This document shows positions 16,370 through 25,411 of a stretch of DNA of 39,802 bases, piece after piece; positions within the stretch are counted from its first letter, which is position 1, and every line of letters starts with the position of its first letter. Below the pieces are notes generated by a model. The model was not told the origin of the DNA. It saw only the letters and a program-made list of their open reading frames with translations, and ran no database searches. Source of the DNA: an uncultured bacterium (GTDB taxonomy: Bacteria > Pseudomonadota > Gammaproteobacteria > Burkholderiales > Burkholderiaceae_C); contig CAIYQZ010000006.1 in assembly GCA_903928495.1 (NCBI GenBank), positions 1 to 39,802 of the forward strand, given 5' to 3'. The position numbers were made by a program, and so were the translations under genes.

Positions 16370-18223
16370 TCATTGCCCCGCCGCAGCCCCCTCGCGCCGG
16401 GGATCTGCCCCGCCCGCCCACTGGCCTTTGCCGGGGTGACGGGTCAGCAGACCCCATGAACCATCGGCCCGCTGGCCGTTGAAGACGATGCCGTGCAGCC
16501 CGCTGGTGAACTGCGGCGTGGCCTGTACCTGATGGCCCTGCGCAGCCAGCGCCTGGCGCAGCGCGGGTGTGTCGAGCAATGAACCCTGTTCGATGGCCGT
16601 GACTGCGCTGGTTTGCGCGCCAAAGTGCGGCAGGTTGATGGCCTGCTGGATGTCCAGCCTCCAATCGATGAGCCCCAGCAGGCTGCGAGTCACGTACTGG
16701 ATGATGGCGCTGCCGCCAGGTGAGCCCAGCACTGCCTCCAGCTCGCCGCTGGTGGCGTTGAACACCAGCGTGGGCGCCATGCTGCTGCGCGGGCGTTTGC
16801 CCGGCTCCACGCGGTTGGCCACGGGGCCGCTGGCGTCGGTGGGCACAAACGAAAAGTCGGTGAGTTGGTTGTTGAGCAAAAAGCCCCGCACCATCTGCAA
16901 GCTGCCGAAGGAGGACTCGATGGTGGTGGTCATGCTGACGGCGTTGCCCGCCGCATCCACCACCGAGATGTGGCTGGTGGAAGGCAGCTCGGGCGAGGCG
17001 TCGTGCCCCAGCGCCAGCGGTGCACCGGGCGGCTGACCGGCGGGCGGCGCGCCCAGGCTGCGGGCAGGGTCAATCAACGCCGAGCGCTGGCGCAAGTAGG
17101 CAGCGTCGAGCAGGCCTGCCTGTGGCACGGGCACAAAGTCGGGGTCGGCAATGTAGCGGGCGCGGTCGGCATAGGCCAGGCGGTAGGCCTCACTCACCAG
17201 GTGCACGGCCTGCGGCGAGGTGGGGCCGAGCGCGCCCAGGTCAAACCGCTCCAGCAGCGCCAGCGTTTGCAGCACGGTGATGCCGCCCGAACTGGGCGCA
17301 GGCATGCCACACACACGATAGTGAACTTTGTATATTGAACAAGCGCTGGACCGTATTTTGGCTTGATATTTTTCCAGGTCAGCCAACGCCAGGTGGCCGG
17401 GGCGGGTGGGGTGCTGGCGCACCGCAGCCACCATGTCGGCAGCGATGTCGCCGCGGTAGAACGCATCTGCCCCGCCCTGGGCCACGCGGCGAAGGGTGTC
17501 GGCTAAAGCGGGGTTGCGCAGCAGCGTGCCCACGGGCAGCGGCTGGCCGTCGGCGGTCAAAAAGTGTTTTGCGATTGAGCCCCCCTGGGCGCGGATGCGC
17601 GGCGCCATGGCCGCCACCGAGGCATGCAGCCGGGGCGACACAGCAAAGCCGCCGTCTGCCAGGGCAATGGCCGGGTCAAACAGGCGGGCCCAGGGCAGCT
17701 TGCCGTGTTGGGCATGAGCCAGCGCCAACATGCGCAGCACACCGGGCGTGCCCACAGACAGGCCGCCGTCCACCGCCTGGGTGAAGGGCAGCGGTTTGCC
17801 GTCTGGCCCCAGAAACATGCCAGGCGTGGCAGCAGCAGGCGCGGTTTCGCGCCCGTCCAGCGCCTGCACCTGGCCGCTGGCGCGGTCAAAGTGCAGCAAA
17901 AACGCCCCACCGCCAATGCCGGACGACTGCGGCTCCACCACGCCCAGCACCATCTGCACCGCTATTGATGCGTCCACCGCGCTGCCGCCCTGGGCCAACA
18001 CATCCACCCCTGCTTTTACGGCCAGCGGGTGGGCGGCGGCCACCATGTCGCGCGGCGCAAACGCAATGGACTTAGGGGTGTAGCCAGATGGTGGCTCGGG
18101 CGGCATGAAGCCGCCCACCGGGGTCACAGCCGCCCCGGGCGGCAGCGGTGTTGCGCAACCCAGCAGGCCCCACGACACCACCGCGCACCAGGCAACAGTC
18201 AACTGGCGAACTGAAAAAGACAT
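16370..18223 (-). CDS. ggt: Gamma-glutamyltransferase lipoprotein
   Basis: A 617-residue N-terminal-nucleophile hydrolase that cleaves glutathione and other gamma-glutamyl compounds. The signal MSFSVRQLTVAWCAVVSWGLLGC ends in a lipobox (LLGC), so it is predicted to be a lipoprotein, unlike the soluble periplasmic E. coli enzyme. The large-subunit part includes AAAHPLAVKAGVDVLAQGGSAVDASIA and GIGGGAFLLH. The autocleavage site and nucleophile is T416 in STSHISVVDAAGNAVSMTTT, and the small subunit carries RPRSSMAPT and GSPGGSAII. RBS GGAGG precedes ATG 18223. An AT-rich repeat copy lies inside the coding sequence (KIRSSACSIYKVHYR) without breaking the frame. Confidence 0.95.
   Translation of the reverse strand: MSFSVRQLTVAWCAVVSWGLLGCATPLPPGAAVTPVGGFMPPEPPSGYTPKSIAFAPRDMVAAAHPLAVKAGVDVLAQGGSAVDASIAVQMVLGVVEPQSSGIGGGAFLLHFDRASGQVQALDGRETAPAAATPGMFLGPDGKPLPFTQAVDGGLSVGTPGVLRMLALAHAQHGKLPWARLFDPAIALADGGFAVSPRLHASVAAMAPRIRAQGGSIAKHFLTADGQPLPVGTLLRNPALADTLRRVAQGGADAFYRGDIAADMVAAVRQHPTRPGHLALADLEKYQAKIRSSACSIYKVHYRVCGMPAPSSGGITVLQTLALLERFDLGALGPTSPQAVHLVSEAYRLAYADRARYIADPDFVPVPQAGLLDAAYLRQRSALIDPARSLGAPPAGQPPGAPLALGHDASPELPSTSHISVVDAAGNAVSMTTTIESSFGSLQMVRGFLLNNQLTDFSFVPTDASGPVANRVEPGKRPRSSMAPTLVFNATSGELEAVLGSPGGSAIIQYVTRSLLGLIDWRLDIQQAINLPHFGAQTSAVTAIEQGSLLDTPALRQALAAQGHQVQATPQFTSGLHGIVFNGQRADGSWGLLTRHPGKGQWAGGADPRREGAAAGQ
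17316..17373 (-). repeat. Dispersed AGCGCTTG repeat, copy c, inside ggt
   Basis: On the minus strand it reads AAAATACGGTCCAGCGCTTG then TTCAATATAC. It is strikingly AT-rich against the GC-rich gene and shares the AAAATA...CCAGCGCTTG half with copy d. It encodes the segment around KIRSSACSIYK, just before the conserved CGMPAPSSGG. Confidence 0.55.
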
Positions 18224-18262
18224 CAAAATAGCCTCCAGCGCTTGCTGTACATGCACTTATCA
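18221..18262 (+). repeat. Dispersed AGCGCTTG repeat, copy d
   Basis: AAAATAGCCTCCAGCGCTTG followed by CTGTACATGC resembles copies b and c. On the minus strand it supplies the GGAGG ribosome binding site of ggt. Confidence 0.55.
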
Positions 18263-18280
18263 CTACACAATAATGTGTAG
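18263..18280. promoter_or_regulatory. Perfect 7-4-7 palindrome between ggt and the GGDEF/EAL gene
   Basis: CTACACA-ATAA-TGTGTAG is a perfect inverted repeat in the 122-base divergent gap, next to copy d. Its place between two divergent starts suits an operator for either gene; the binding protein is unknown. Confidence 0.45.
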
Positions 18281-18345
18281 ACACAACGGAATGTTTGACC
18301 AGATGTTGACGCAGTTCAAACAGGGGCTGTGAAATCCGTGTTGAG

Positions 18346-21300
18346 ATGCCCCACTCGCTTGCCACCGTTGACATGATTCCCTCCACCCTTCCCACCCTTG
18401 GGCATTCCGACGCTCTGCTGAGGCTGGCTGGCCTTTCAGTCTGGCGGTTTGACCACACCCGGGGCCTGTTGATGGCGTCGGCGTCCACGTTGTCGATGAT
18501 GTCAGGGCGCTCGTGGCCTGGTGAGGACATGGGTTTGGACGAATGGTGTCTGGCCCTTGCCGAGGAAGACCGCGCTGTGGTACGGGCCTGGTTCAGGCTC
18601 TCGGCACACGCCGACCACGACAGCCTGCGCTTCAAGCTCAGAGGAGCTCACGGCCAGTGGATGTGGCTCGAGGTCAAGGGCCAGGTGCTGGCCCGCGCAC
18701 CTGACGGCACCCCCACACTCAGCGAAGGCCTGGTGAGCGATGTCAGCGCTGCCGCGCGGCGCGAAGAACATTTCCGTCTGATGCAGGCGTTTTCCGATGT
18801 GGTGAGCGCCAGCCCTGATCGGCACACACTGAGCCAGGCCATTCTGGACGCGGTGCTGGCCCTGCCCGATCTGGATGGTGGCGGCCTGTACTGGAAGCAA
18901 CCGGACGGTGCTTACACCCTGCACGCCAGCCGTGGCCTGAGCGAGCACTTTGTGGCCAGCGTCGCGCGCATAGAGGCGGGCTCACGCCGCGCATCGATCA
19001 TTGAAGCTGGCCGCATGGTGTCCAGCTGTGCCGACGCGGTTGACCCGACCGAGGGCGCCCACCTGATCGACCGGACCGATACCCATGCCGAAGGCATCGT
19101 GTGTCTGTTGGTGTTGCCCATTCAGGCCAATGGGCAGTCTGTTGCGTGCTTGAACCTGGCCAGCAAACACACACGCCTGCTGCCGGACACCACCACTGCG
19201 CTGCTGCGCGAGTTGGCCAGGCACTTCGGACTGGCGCAGGAACGCCTGCTGGCACGTGAAGACGCCAACGCGCAGCGCGTCAATCTGGAAGGGTTTTTCG
19301 GCAGCTTGCGCGATTACGTGGTGGTGTGCGATGCGCAGGGCAACATCATCTACAACAACCCCGCCGTGAGCGACAAGCTGGGCTACGGCGACCGACTGCT
19401 GGGCCAGCCCGTGCTGACGATGCACCCGCCTGGCGTGCACGCACAAGCGCAAGAATTGTTGGCCGACATGCTGGCCGGCAAAACAGACTCTTGCCCGCTG
19501 CCATTGCTGACGGCCAGCGGCGACGAAATATGGGTAGACACCAAGGTGGTGCGCGGGCAGTGGAACGGGCAACCCGCTTTGCTGGGCGTCTCGCGCGACA
19601 TCGGGGAACTGCGCGCCCTGCAGACGCAGGCGCAGGCCCGCGAGGAATACCTGCGGGCCGTGCTGGACAACTTCCCTTTCCTGGTGTGGATGAAGGACGA
19701 CCAAGGGCGCTTCCTCGCAGTGAATGCGCCCTTTGCCAAGCTCTGTGGCGTGAAGACCCCGCAAGACCTCACCGGCAAAACCGACCTGGATGTCTGGCCC
19801 GAAGACCTGGCCCGCAGCTACCAGGCCGACGACCGCGCCGTGCTGGCCAGCGGCACCAGCAAGCGAGTGGACGAGTGGGTGCAGGACGAGGCCGGGCGGC
19901 ATTGGATCGAGACCTACAAATCACCGGTGCAGCTCAACGGCAACACCATTGGCACCGTGGGCTACGCCCGCGACATTACCGACCGCAAGACGCTGGAAAC
20001 ACAACTGGCGCAGGAGCACAGCCTGCTCAAGGCACTGGTCAATGCCATGCCCGACCTGTTCTGGCTGAAAGACCCGAACGGTGTCTACCTGGCCTGCAAT
20101 ACCCGCTTCGAGGCACTGTACGGACGCGCCGAGGCCGACATACTGGGCAAAACCGACTTGGACTTTGTGACGCCCGAGGTGGCCGCGTTATTCAGGGCAA
20201 ACGACCTGAAGGCCATCGGAGCGGGGCAACCGGTCACCAACGAAGAGCGGGTGCGGTTTGCCAGCGATGGTCACGAAGAACTGACGGAAACCATCAAAAC
20301 CGCCGTGTACGGGCCGGACGGAACGCTCCTGGGTGTGTTGGGCCTGGGCCGCAACATCACCCAGCGCGCCGCCGACGATGCACAGCGCCGAGCACTGCTG
20401 GAACGGCTGCAAAAAATTGCTGCCCATGTGCCCGGGGTGATTTACGAATACCACCTGCGCACTGACGGCACGGCCCACTTCCCCTATGCCAGCGCGGGTC
20501 TGAAAGACGTCTACGGCATTGAGCCGCAAGACGCTGAGCAAGACAGCGCAAAAGTGCTCCAAGCTGTGCACCCCGACGATGTGGAGCACATCGCTCAATC
20601 CATTGCGCAATCGGCCCAGGGCCTCACCCCGTGGCGAGAGGAATACCGCGTGCGACTGCCCGACGGACGCGAGCGCTGGCTGCTCGGGCAATCGACACCG
20701 CAGCGCCAGTCCGATGGCAGCACCCTGTGGCACGGCTACATCCACGACATCACGGACGACCGCGTCACACGAGAGCGTTTGCGCCTGGGTGCCAGCGTGT
20801 TTGCCAACAGCTACGACGGCATCATGATCACCGATGCCCGCAACGTGATCGTTGAGGTGAACCCGGCGTTCACCCGCATCACGGGTTACGAGGCCGCCGA
20901 CGTGGTCGGACACACCCCGGCGGTGCTAGGCTCAGGCAGGCAGGGCGCCAGTTTTTACCAGGGCATGTGGCAAGCCCTGTCGGAGCAGGGCCACTGGAGC
21001 GGAGAGGTCTGGAACCGGCGCAAAAGCGGCGAGTTGTATGCCGAAATCCTGTCCATCACGGCGGTGAGAGGCGACAGGGGCGAACTCTCGCATTACCTGG
21101 CCGTGTTCAGCGACATCACCCAGCTCAAGACCCATGAGGCAGAGCTGGCCCACATTGCCCATTACGACGTGTTGACCGGCGTGCCCAACCGCCGCTTGCT
21201 GGGCGACCGCATGAAGGTGGCCCTGGCCCGTGCAAGGCGCGATAAATCGACGCTGGCGGTGTGCTTGCTTGATCTGGACGGCTTCAAGGAAGTGAACGAC

Positions 21301-22821
21301 ATGCATGGCCATGACGCCGGCGACCGCCTGCTGGTGGAAGTGGCCCAGCGCCTGCAGAGTGTGCTGCGCGAAGACGACACCCTGGCCCGCCTGGGCGGCG
21401 ACGAGTTCGTGCTGCTGCTGTCCAACCTGCAGCACCCGGAGGAAAGCCACATCGTGCTGGACCGGATGCTGAAGAAAATTGCCTTTCCGTACGCTGTGGG
21501 CGACACGCAGGTGCAAGTCTCGGCCAGCATCGGGCTCACGCTGTACCCCGACGACCCGTCGGACGCAGACACCCTTCTGCGGCACGCCGACCACGCGATG
21601 TACAACGCCAAGCAGGCCGGCAAAAACTGCTACCACCTGTTCGACCCCCGCCAGGACCACGAAATCCGCGTCCACCGCGACCAGTTGCTGCGCCTGGAGC
21701 GGGGCCTCCACACGGGCGAGCTGGTGCTGTTCTACCAACCCAAGGTCAACCTCGTGACAGGAGAAGTGGCAGGTGCCGAGGCCTTGATTCGCTGGCAGCA
21801 CCCTGAGCTGGGCCTGCTGCCGCCCAGCCAGTTTCTGCCGCTGCTCAATGGCCAGCCACTGGAGGCTGCCCTGGGGGACTGGGTGCTGCACGCAGCGTTG
21901 AAGCAAATGACGGCCTGGAAGGAGCAGGGCCTGGAGTTTGTGGTCAGCGTCAACATCAGCGCAGACCATTTGCTGGAACCCGGCTTTGACACCCGACTGG
22001 CGCAAACACTGGCCAGCTACCCTTTGGTCAACCCCCGACTGCTGGAGCTTGAAATTCTGGAAACCGCTGCCATCAGCGACCTGGACAGTGCGTCACACGT
22101 GCTGTCGCTGTGCCGGGCATTGGGTGTGCGGTTTGCGCTGGATGACTTTGGCACTGGTTACTCGTCGCTGGCGTACTTCCGCAACCTGCCGGTGGATGTG
22201 ATCAAGATTGACCAAAGCTTTGTGCGCGACATGCTGGACGATCCCAACGACCTGAGCATCGTCGATGGCGTGGTGCGCCTCGCCCTGGCATTCAACCGCC
22301 CGGTCATTGCCGAGGGTGTGGAAACGCTGGAGCATGGTGCGGCCCTGGTGCTGATGGGGTGCCCCATGGCACAGGGCTACGGGGTGTCACGCCCCATGCC
22401 TGCCAGCCAGATGCTGGCTTGGATCACAGACTGGCACACCCGCAAACCCTGGCAGCATTTGCCTGAAGTCTGCCAATCCACCGAAGCCCTGGCGCTGCAG
22501 GCCGCTGGCCGAAGCCTCAGTCAGTGGGTCGTATCGGTCAAACACACGGTGGCCGCCACCAGAGGGCACGGCGATGTGAACGCGGACGTTCCTCCCTGCC
22601 GCTTCGGCCACTGGTACCGCAGCAGCGGCGCGGCCCAGTACGCCAATCACCCCACTTTTCAGGCCATTGGCCGGCAGCACAACGAGGTGCACCACGTTGC
22701 CGACCAGCTACTGTCACTGGCCAGGGCAGGTAGGCCAGAGGACATGGAGCCCCTGCTGAAGCGCCTGGACGAGGAAAGCCTGGCCATGCAGTCACTGCTG
22801 GAACAGTTGATTCAGCAGTGA
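18346..22821 (+). CDS. Multi-PAS/GAF diguanylate cyclase-phosphodiesterase with C-terminal zinc-binding CZB domain
   Basis: A 1491-residue cytoplasmic c-di-GMP enzyme. The sensory part has an N-terminal PAS (~25-130), a GAF (~150-300) and about five more PAS/PAC units (~310-930), e.g. FPFLVWMKDDQGRFLAVN and DGIMITDARNVIVEVNPAFTRITGYE. GGDEF (~935-1100) is intact at G1017-GDEF-F1021 with an RxxD inhibitory site (REDD) five residues before. EAL (~1115-1365) is intact: E1145-A-L, DDFGTGYSS and KIDQSFVRD. The end (~1395-1490) is a CZB domain, with H1400, C1418 in PPCRFGHWY and later HNEVHH; such domains bind zinc in chemoreceptors and DgcZ. Zinc could therefore set the balance of synthesis and breakdown. 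An in-frame ATG at 18373 is an alternative start. Confidence 0.93.
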   Translation: MPHSLATVDMIPSTLPTLGHSDALLRLAGLSVWRFDHTRGLLMASASTLSMMSGRSWPGEDMGLDEWCLALAEEDRAVVRAWFRLSAHADHDSLRFKLRGAHGQWMWLEVKGQVLARAPDGTPTLSEGLVSDVSAAARREEHFRLMQAFSDVVSASPDRHTLSQAILDAVLALPDLDGGGLYWKQPDGAYTLHASRGLSEHFVASVARIEAGSRRASIIEAGRMVSSCADAVDPTEGAHLIDRTDTHAEGIVCLLVLPIQANGQSVACLNLASKHTRLLPDTTTALLRELARHFGLAQERLLAREDANAQRVNLEGFFGSLRDYVVVCDAQGNIIYNNPAVSDKLGYGDRLLGQPVLTMHPPGVHAQAQELLADMLAGKTDSCPLPLLTASGDEIWVDTKVVRGQWNGQPALLGVSRDIGELRALQTQAQAREEYLRAVLDNFPFLVWMKDDQGRFLAVNAPFAKLCGVKTPQDLTGKTDLDVWPEDLARSYQADDRAVLASGTSKRVDEWVQDEAGRHWIETYKSPVQLNGNTIGTVGYARDITDRKTLETQLAQEHSLLKALVNAMPDLFWLKDPNGVYLACNTRFEALYGRAEADILGKTDLDFVTPEVAALFRANDLKAIGAGQPVTNEERVRFASDGHEELTETIKTAVYGPDGTLLGVLGLGRNITQRAADDAQRRALLERLQKIAAHVPGVIYEYHLRTDGTAHFPYASAGLKDVYGIEPQDAEQDSAKVLQAVHPDDVEHIAQSIAQSAQGLTPWREEYRVRLPDGRERWLLGQSTPQRQSDGSTLWHGYIHDITDDRVTRERLRLGASVFANSYDGIMITDARNVIVEVNPAFTRITGYEAADVVGHTPAVLGSGRQGASFYQGMWQALSEQGHWSGEVWNRRKSGELYAEILSITAVRGDRGELSHYLAVFSDITQLKTHEAELAHIAHYDVLTGVPNRRLLGDRMKVALARARRDKSTLAVCLLDLDGFKEVNDMHGHDAGDRLLVEVAQRLQSVLREDDTLARLGGDEFVLLLSNLQHPEESHIVLDRMLKKIAFPYAVGDTQVQVSASIGLTLYPDDPSDADTLLRHADHAMYNAKQAGKNCYHLFDPRQDHEIRVHRDQLLRLERGLHTGELVLFYQPKVNLVTGEVAGAEALIRWQHPELGLLPPSQFLPLLNGQPLEAALGDWVLHAALKQMTAWKEQGLEFVVSVNISADHLLEPGFDTRLAQTLASYPLVNPRLLELEILETAAISDLDSASHVLSLCRALGVRFALDDFGTGYSSLAYFRNLPVDVIKIDQSFVRDMLDDPNDLSIVDGVVRLALAFNRPVIAEGVETLEHGAALVLMGCPMAQGYGVSRPMPASQMLAWITDWHTRKPWQHLPEVCQSTEALALQAAGRSLSQWVVSVKHTVAATRGHGDVNADVPPCRFGHWYRSSGAAQYANHPTFQAIGRQHNEVHHVADQLLSLARAGRPEDMEPLLKRLDEESLAMQSLLEQLIQQ

Positions 22822-22857
22822 TTGGCTGCAGGGCAGGCCAACCCCGCCTGCAGCCAA
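22822..22857. terminator. Hairpin between convergent genes
   Basis: TTGGCTGCAGG pairs perfectly with CCTGCAGCCAA across a 14-nt loop, starting one base after one stop codon and ending four bases before the other. It has no T run on either strand, so it is a likely bidirectional end-of-transcript stem but not a canonical terminator. Confidence 0.55.
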
Positions 22858-22861
22858 GGGT

Positions 22862-23284
22862 TCAGCGCACGAGCAGCACGGGCACCTTGCAATGGGCCAG
22901 CACCTGCGTGGCCACCGACCCCATCACCAGATTGGCCAACGCACCGTGTCCGTGCGAGCCCATCATGACCAGATCAAACCCGCCTGAAGTAGCTGCGCGG
23001 GCAATCATTTCGCCAGCTGGGCCAGCCTCGTGCACCACGGTGGGCGTGATGGCGTGACGCGCCAGAAACGTGACCACCGGCTCAGCCACCTTGGCCGCCT
23101 CTTCGTCGTAGTAGTTGTGGGCCACATCGGCGCCCACAGCAGCCCGGGCTCGGGGTGGCAGGGGAGAAATGGCGGTGAACACGGTGAACGCGTTGTGGGC
23201 CCCGAACAGCTCCGGGTGAGTGACCAAGTAGGCCAGCATTTTTTTGGTGAATGGGCTGCCATCGACAGCCAACCAAATTTTCAT
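22862..23284 (-). CDS. Universal stress protein (UspA family)
   Basis: A 140-residue single-domain Usp. It begins MKIWLAVDGSPFTKKMLAYL and ends with the ATP-binding signature GSHGHGALANLVMGSVATQVLAHCKVPVLLV, so it should bind ATP. The start (ATG 23284) has a GGAG RBS and is only 33 bases after the terC stop with no terminator between. It is therefore probably in the terC mRNA and under the same manganese riboswitch leader. A specific role is not known; the operon suggests a link with Mn or general stress. Confidence 0.93.
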   Translation of the reverse strand: MKIWLAVDGSPFTKKMLAYLVTHPELFGAHNAFTVFTAISPLPPRARAAVGADVAHNYYDEEAAKVAEPVVTFLARHAITPTVVHEAGPAGEMIARAATSGGFDLVMMGSHGHGALANLVMGSVATQVLAHCKVPVLLVR

Positions 23285-23317
23285 GGGTGTTCTCCATCAG
23301 GTTGGGTTTTGGCTTGC

Positions 23318-24268
23318 TCAGGTGTTGGGCGCAGTCTTTGCGCTCCACACCATGGTGATGGCCAGGATGCTCAGCACCACACCCAGAGAGATGGCGACCG
23401 GAATCTTGAAGATGTCGATCAGCATCATCTTGGTCCCGATGAACACCAGAATCACAGCCAAGCCGTAGTTCAACAGGTGGAAGCGGCTGGCCGCTGCCTG
23501 CAGCAGGAAGAACATGGCGCGCAGGCCCAGAATGGCAAACACGTTGCTGGTCAGCACAATGAACGGGTCTTTGGTGATGGCGAAGATGGCCGGGATGGAG
23601 TCCACCGCGAAAATCACGTCGGTCAGGCCCACCAAGCAGATCACCATGAGCAGCGGGGTAGCGATTTTCTTGCCGTTTTCCACGGTCCAGAATTTCTCGC
23701 CGTCGTAGTGCTTGCTCACAGGCATCAGGCGGCGCAGCAGCTTGAGTGCGGGGTTGTCGTTCAAGTCAGGCTCTTTGCCCGCAGCCCACCACATTTTCAC
23801 ACCGGTGAGGATGAGGAACGCGCCGAACACGTACAGAATCCAGTGGAACTGCGCCAGCAACCAGCCACCCACCAGAATCATGATGGTGCGCAACACGATC
23901 GCGCCAATGATGCCGATCATCAGCACCCGCTTCTGATAGGCGGGGGGCACGGCAAAGTAGGTGAAGATCAACAGGAAGACAAAAATGTTGTCGACCGCCA
24001 GGCTCTTTTCAATCAGATAGCCGGTCAGAAACTCCAGCGATTTTTCGTTCGCTATGGCTGAAGAGCCCGTTTCATTTTTGATTGCGAACCAGAACAGCGC
24101 GTTGAACACAAAGCTCAGGCCCACCCAGAGCAGGGACCAGTTCAGCGCTTCTTTCACGCTGACTTCGTGTGCGCCCTGCTTCTTCAGAACAACGAAATCG
24201 ACAAACAGTGCCGCCAGCACGAAGCCGACGAACACAATCCAGAGCCAGAGTGGCGCAATGGTTTCCAT
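23318..24268 (-). CDS. terC: TerC/Alx family membrane protein, probable Mn exporter
   Basis: A 316-residue integral membrane protein with about nine hydrophobic segments. It has the family's conserved acidic transmembrane motifs: FVDFVVLKK near the N-terminus, EKSLAVDNIFVFLLIF, and GLTDVIFAVDSIPAIFAITKDPFIVLTSNVFAILGLRAMFF. TerC/Alx proteins are linked to Mn2+ efflux and to metalation of secreted proteins, and the manganese riboswitch in its leader fits. ATG 24268 was chosen because an AAGGT RBS sits five bases upstream; the codon at 24301 would lie inside the riboswitch. A usp gene follows 33 bases later. Confidence 0.95.
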   Translation of the reverse strand: METIAPLWLWIVFVGFVLAALFVDFVVLKKQGAHEVSVKEALNWSLLWVGLSFVFNALFWFAIKNETGSSAIANEKSLEFLTGYLIEKSLAVDNIFVFLLIFTYFAVPPAYQKRVLMIGIIGAIVLRTIMILVGGWLLAQFHWILYVFGAFLILTGVKMWWAAGKEPDLNDNPALKLLRRLMPVSKHYDGEKFWTVENGKKIATPLLMVICLVGLTDVIFAVDSIPAIFAITKDPFIVLTSNVFAILGLRAMFFLLQAAASRFHLLNYGLAVILVFIGTKMMLIDIFKIPVAISLGVVLSILAITMVWSAKTAPNT

Positions 24269-24445
24269 GGTGTGACCTTGCAAATAGTTGGTGTTGAACA
24301 AACACCCGCAAGGTCTTGCAACACGCCGGTCAAACCTGCGTGAATCAGCACCGGCGGCCCCTCCTAGGTACCCGCGTATTGACGGTGACTGTTGCCATCT
24401 GACCGCTGTGTGCGGGCAAAAGGCTTGCTACTCCCCTTGAAGGGA
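24269..24445 (-). promoter_or_regulatory. Manganese riboswitch (yybP-ykoY) 2 with RBS-sequestering platform
   Basis: Minus strand CAAGGGGAGTAGC (24439-24427) and GCAAGACCTTGC (24319-24308) are the two conserved loops, closed by P1 CAAGG/CCTTG. The 3' P1 strand GACCTTGC (24315-24308) is also perfectly complementary to GCAAGGTC (24281-24274), which contains the terC RBS. Without Mn2+ the RBS should be paired; with Mn2+ P1 forms and frees it. There is no T-run terminator here, so control is translational. Confidence 0.9.
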
Positions 24446-24451
24446 AGCGCG

Positions 24452-24481
24452 ATTGTCAGTTCCCCTCACAACGCAGGGCAA
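24452..24481 (-). promoter_or_regulatory. Candidate sigma-70 promoter of terC
   Basis: TTGCCC (24481-24476), an 18-base spacer and GACAAT (24457-24452) place the start near 24445, directly at the 5' edge of the manganese riboswitch. Confidence 0.5.
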
Positions 24482-24550
24482 TGGGAAGTACCGTCAGGAA
24501 AAACCGAAACGTTGGTTCTGAAACACACATTCCAGTTAACGACTGGCCCG

Positions 24551-25408
24551 TCAGTCGAGTGAAACCATGGGCAGTGCGCCTGACTCCAGGCCTTTGAAAT
24601 CGAAAGCACGTGGGTCCATCAGGTGGGAAGGCATCACGTGTTTCAGCGCCGTCACCATCGACGCGATGCGCCCCGGGTGCTGGGTTTGCCACTCGGCCAC
24701 CAGTTGGCGCATTTGCTGGCGCTGCAGGTTGTCCTGGCTGCCGCACAGCGTGCAGGGAATGATGGGGAAAGTCTGAATCTCGGCCCAGCGCGCCAGTTCG
24801 GCCTCGGCCACATAGGCCAGCGGGCGGATGACGGTGTGGTTGCCTTTTTCACCCGCACTGTTCTGGCTCACGCCCTTTGGGGGCATGGCTTGCAGCTTGC
24901 CCGCGAAGAAGAAATTGAGCAAAAAGGTGTGCAACATGTCGTCGCGGTGGTGGCCCAGGGCGATTTTGTTACAGCCCAGCTCGGTGGCCACACGGTGCAA
25001 GATGCCGCGGCGCAGGCGGCTGCACAGGCTGCACATGGTCTGCCCCTCGGCTACCTGCTGTTTGACCACGCTGTAGGTGTCTTTGGTTTCGATGTGAAAC
25101 GGCACGCCCAGCCGGGTGAGGAACTCGGGCAGTACATGCGCCGGAAAACCCGGCTGCTTCTGGTCCAGGTTGACGGCCACCAGCTCGAACGGCGGCGTGC
25201 CGTGCAGGCGCTGCCAGCGCAACAGCGTGTCGAGCATGCCGTAGCTGTCTTTGCCGCCCGACACACACACCATCACCTTGTCGCCGGGCTCGATCAAGCC
25301 GAAATCGGTGATGGCCTGGCCCATTTGCTTGAGCAGGCGTTTGCCGAGTTTGGACGCCTCCTGCTTCAGAGCCTCGTCGCGGTCTGCCATCACGGCCTCA
25401 GTGGTCAC
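24551..25408 (-). CDS. ttcA: tRNA 2-thiocytidine(32) synthetase TtcA
   Basis: A 285-residue enzyme that thiolates cytidine 32 of some tRNAs. It has the ATP pyrophosphatase PP-loop S50GGKDS55 and the two CxxC pairs that hold the 4Fe-4S cluster, C126-S-L-C129 and C219-T-L-C222. [17 protein letters not shown] and [10 protein letters not shown] are also typical of TtcA. The frame opens with GTG at 25408, three bases after the metH1 stop, using a GAGG inside metH1 as RBS; ATG 25390 with GAGG five bases upstream is equally plausible. It is probably cotranscribed with metH1. Confidence 0.96.
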   Translation of the reverse strand: MTTEAVMADRDEALKQEASKLGKRLLKQMGQAITDFGLIEPGDKVMVCVSGGKDSYGMLDTLLRWQRLHGTPPFELVAVNLDQKQPGFPAHVLPEFLTRLGVPFHIETKDTYSVVKQQVAEGQTMCSLCSRLRRGILHRVATELGCNKIALGHHRDDMLHTFLLNFFFAGKLQAMPPKGVSQNSAGEKGNHTVIRPLAYVAEAELARWAEIQTFPIIPCTLCGSQDNLQRQQMRQLVAEWQTQHPGRIASMVTALKHVMPSHLMDPRAFDFKGLESGALPMVSLD

Positions 25409-25411
25409 CGC

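Noticed and set aside
17316-17373. Frameshift or insertion inactivating ggt at the AT-rich patch
   Set aside because: The frame is open across it, and conserved residues before and after (LEKYQAKI, CGMPAPSSGG) have normal spacing compared with E. coli GGT.
22822-22857. Canonical rho-independent terminator for the GGDEF/EAL gene
   Set aside because: The stem is perfect but no T run follows on either strand; kept only as a possible bidirectional end stem.
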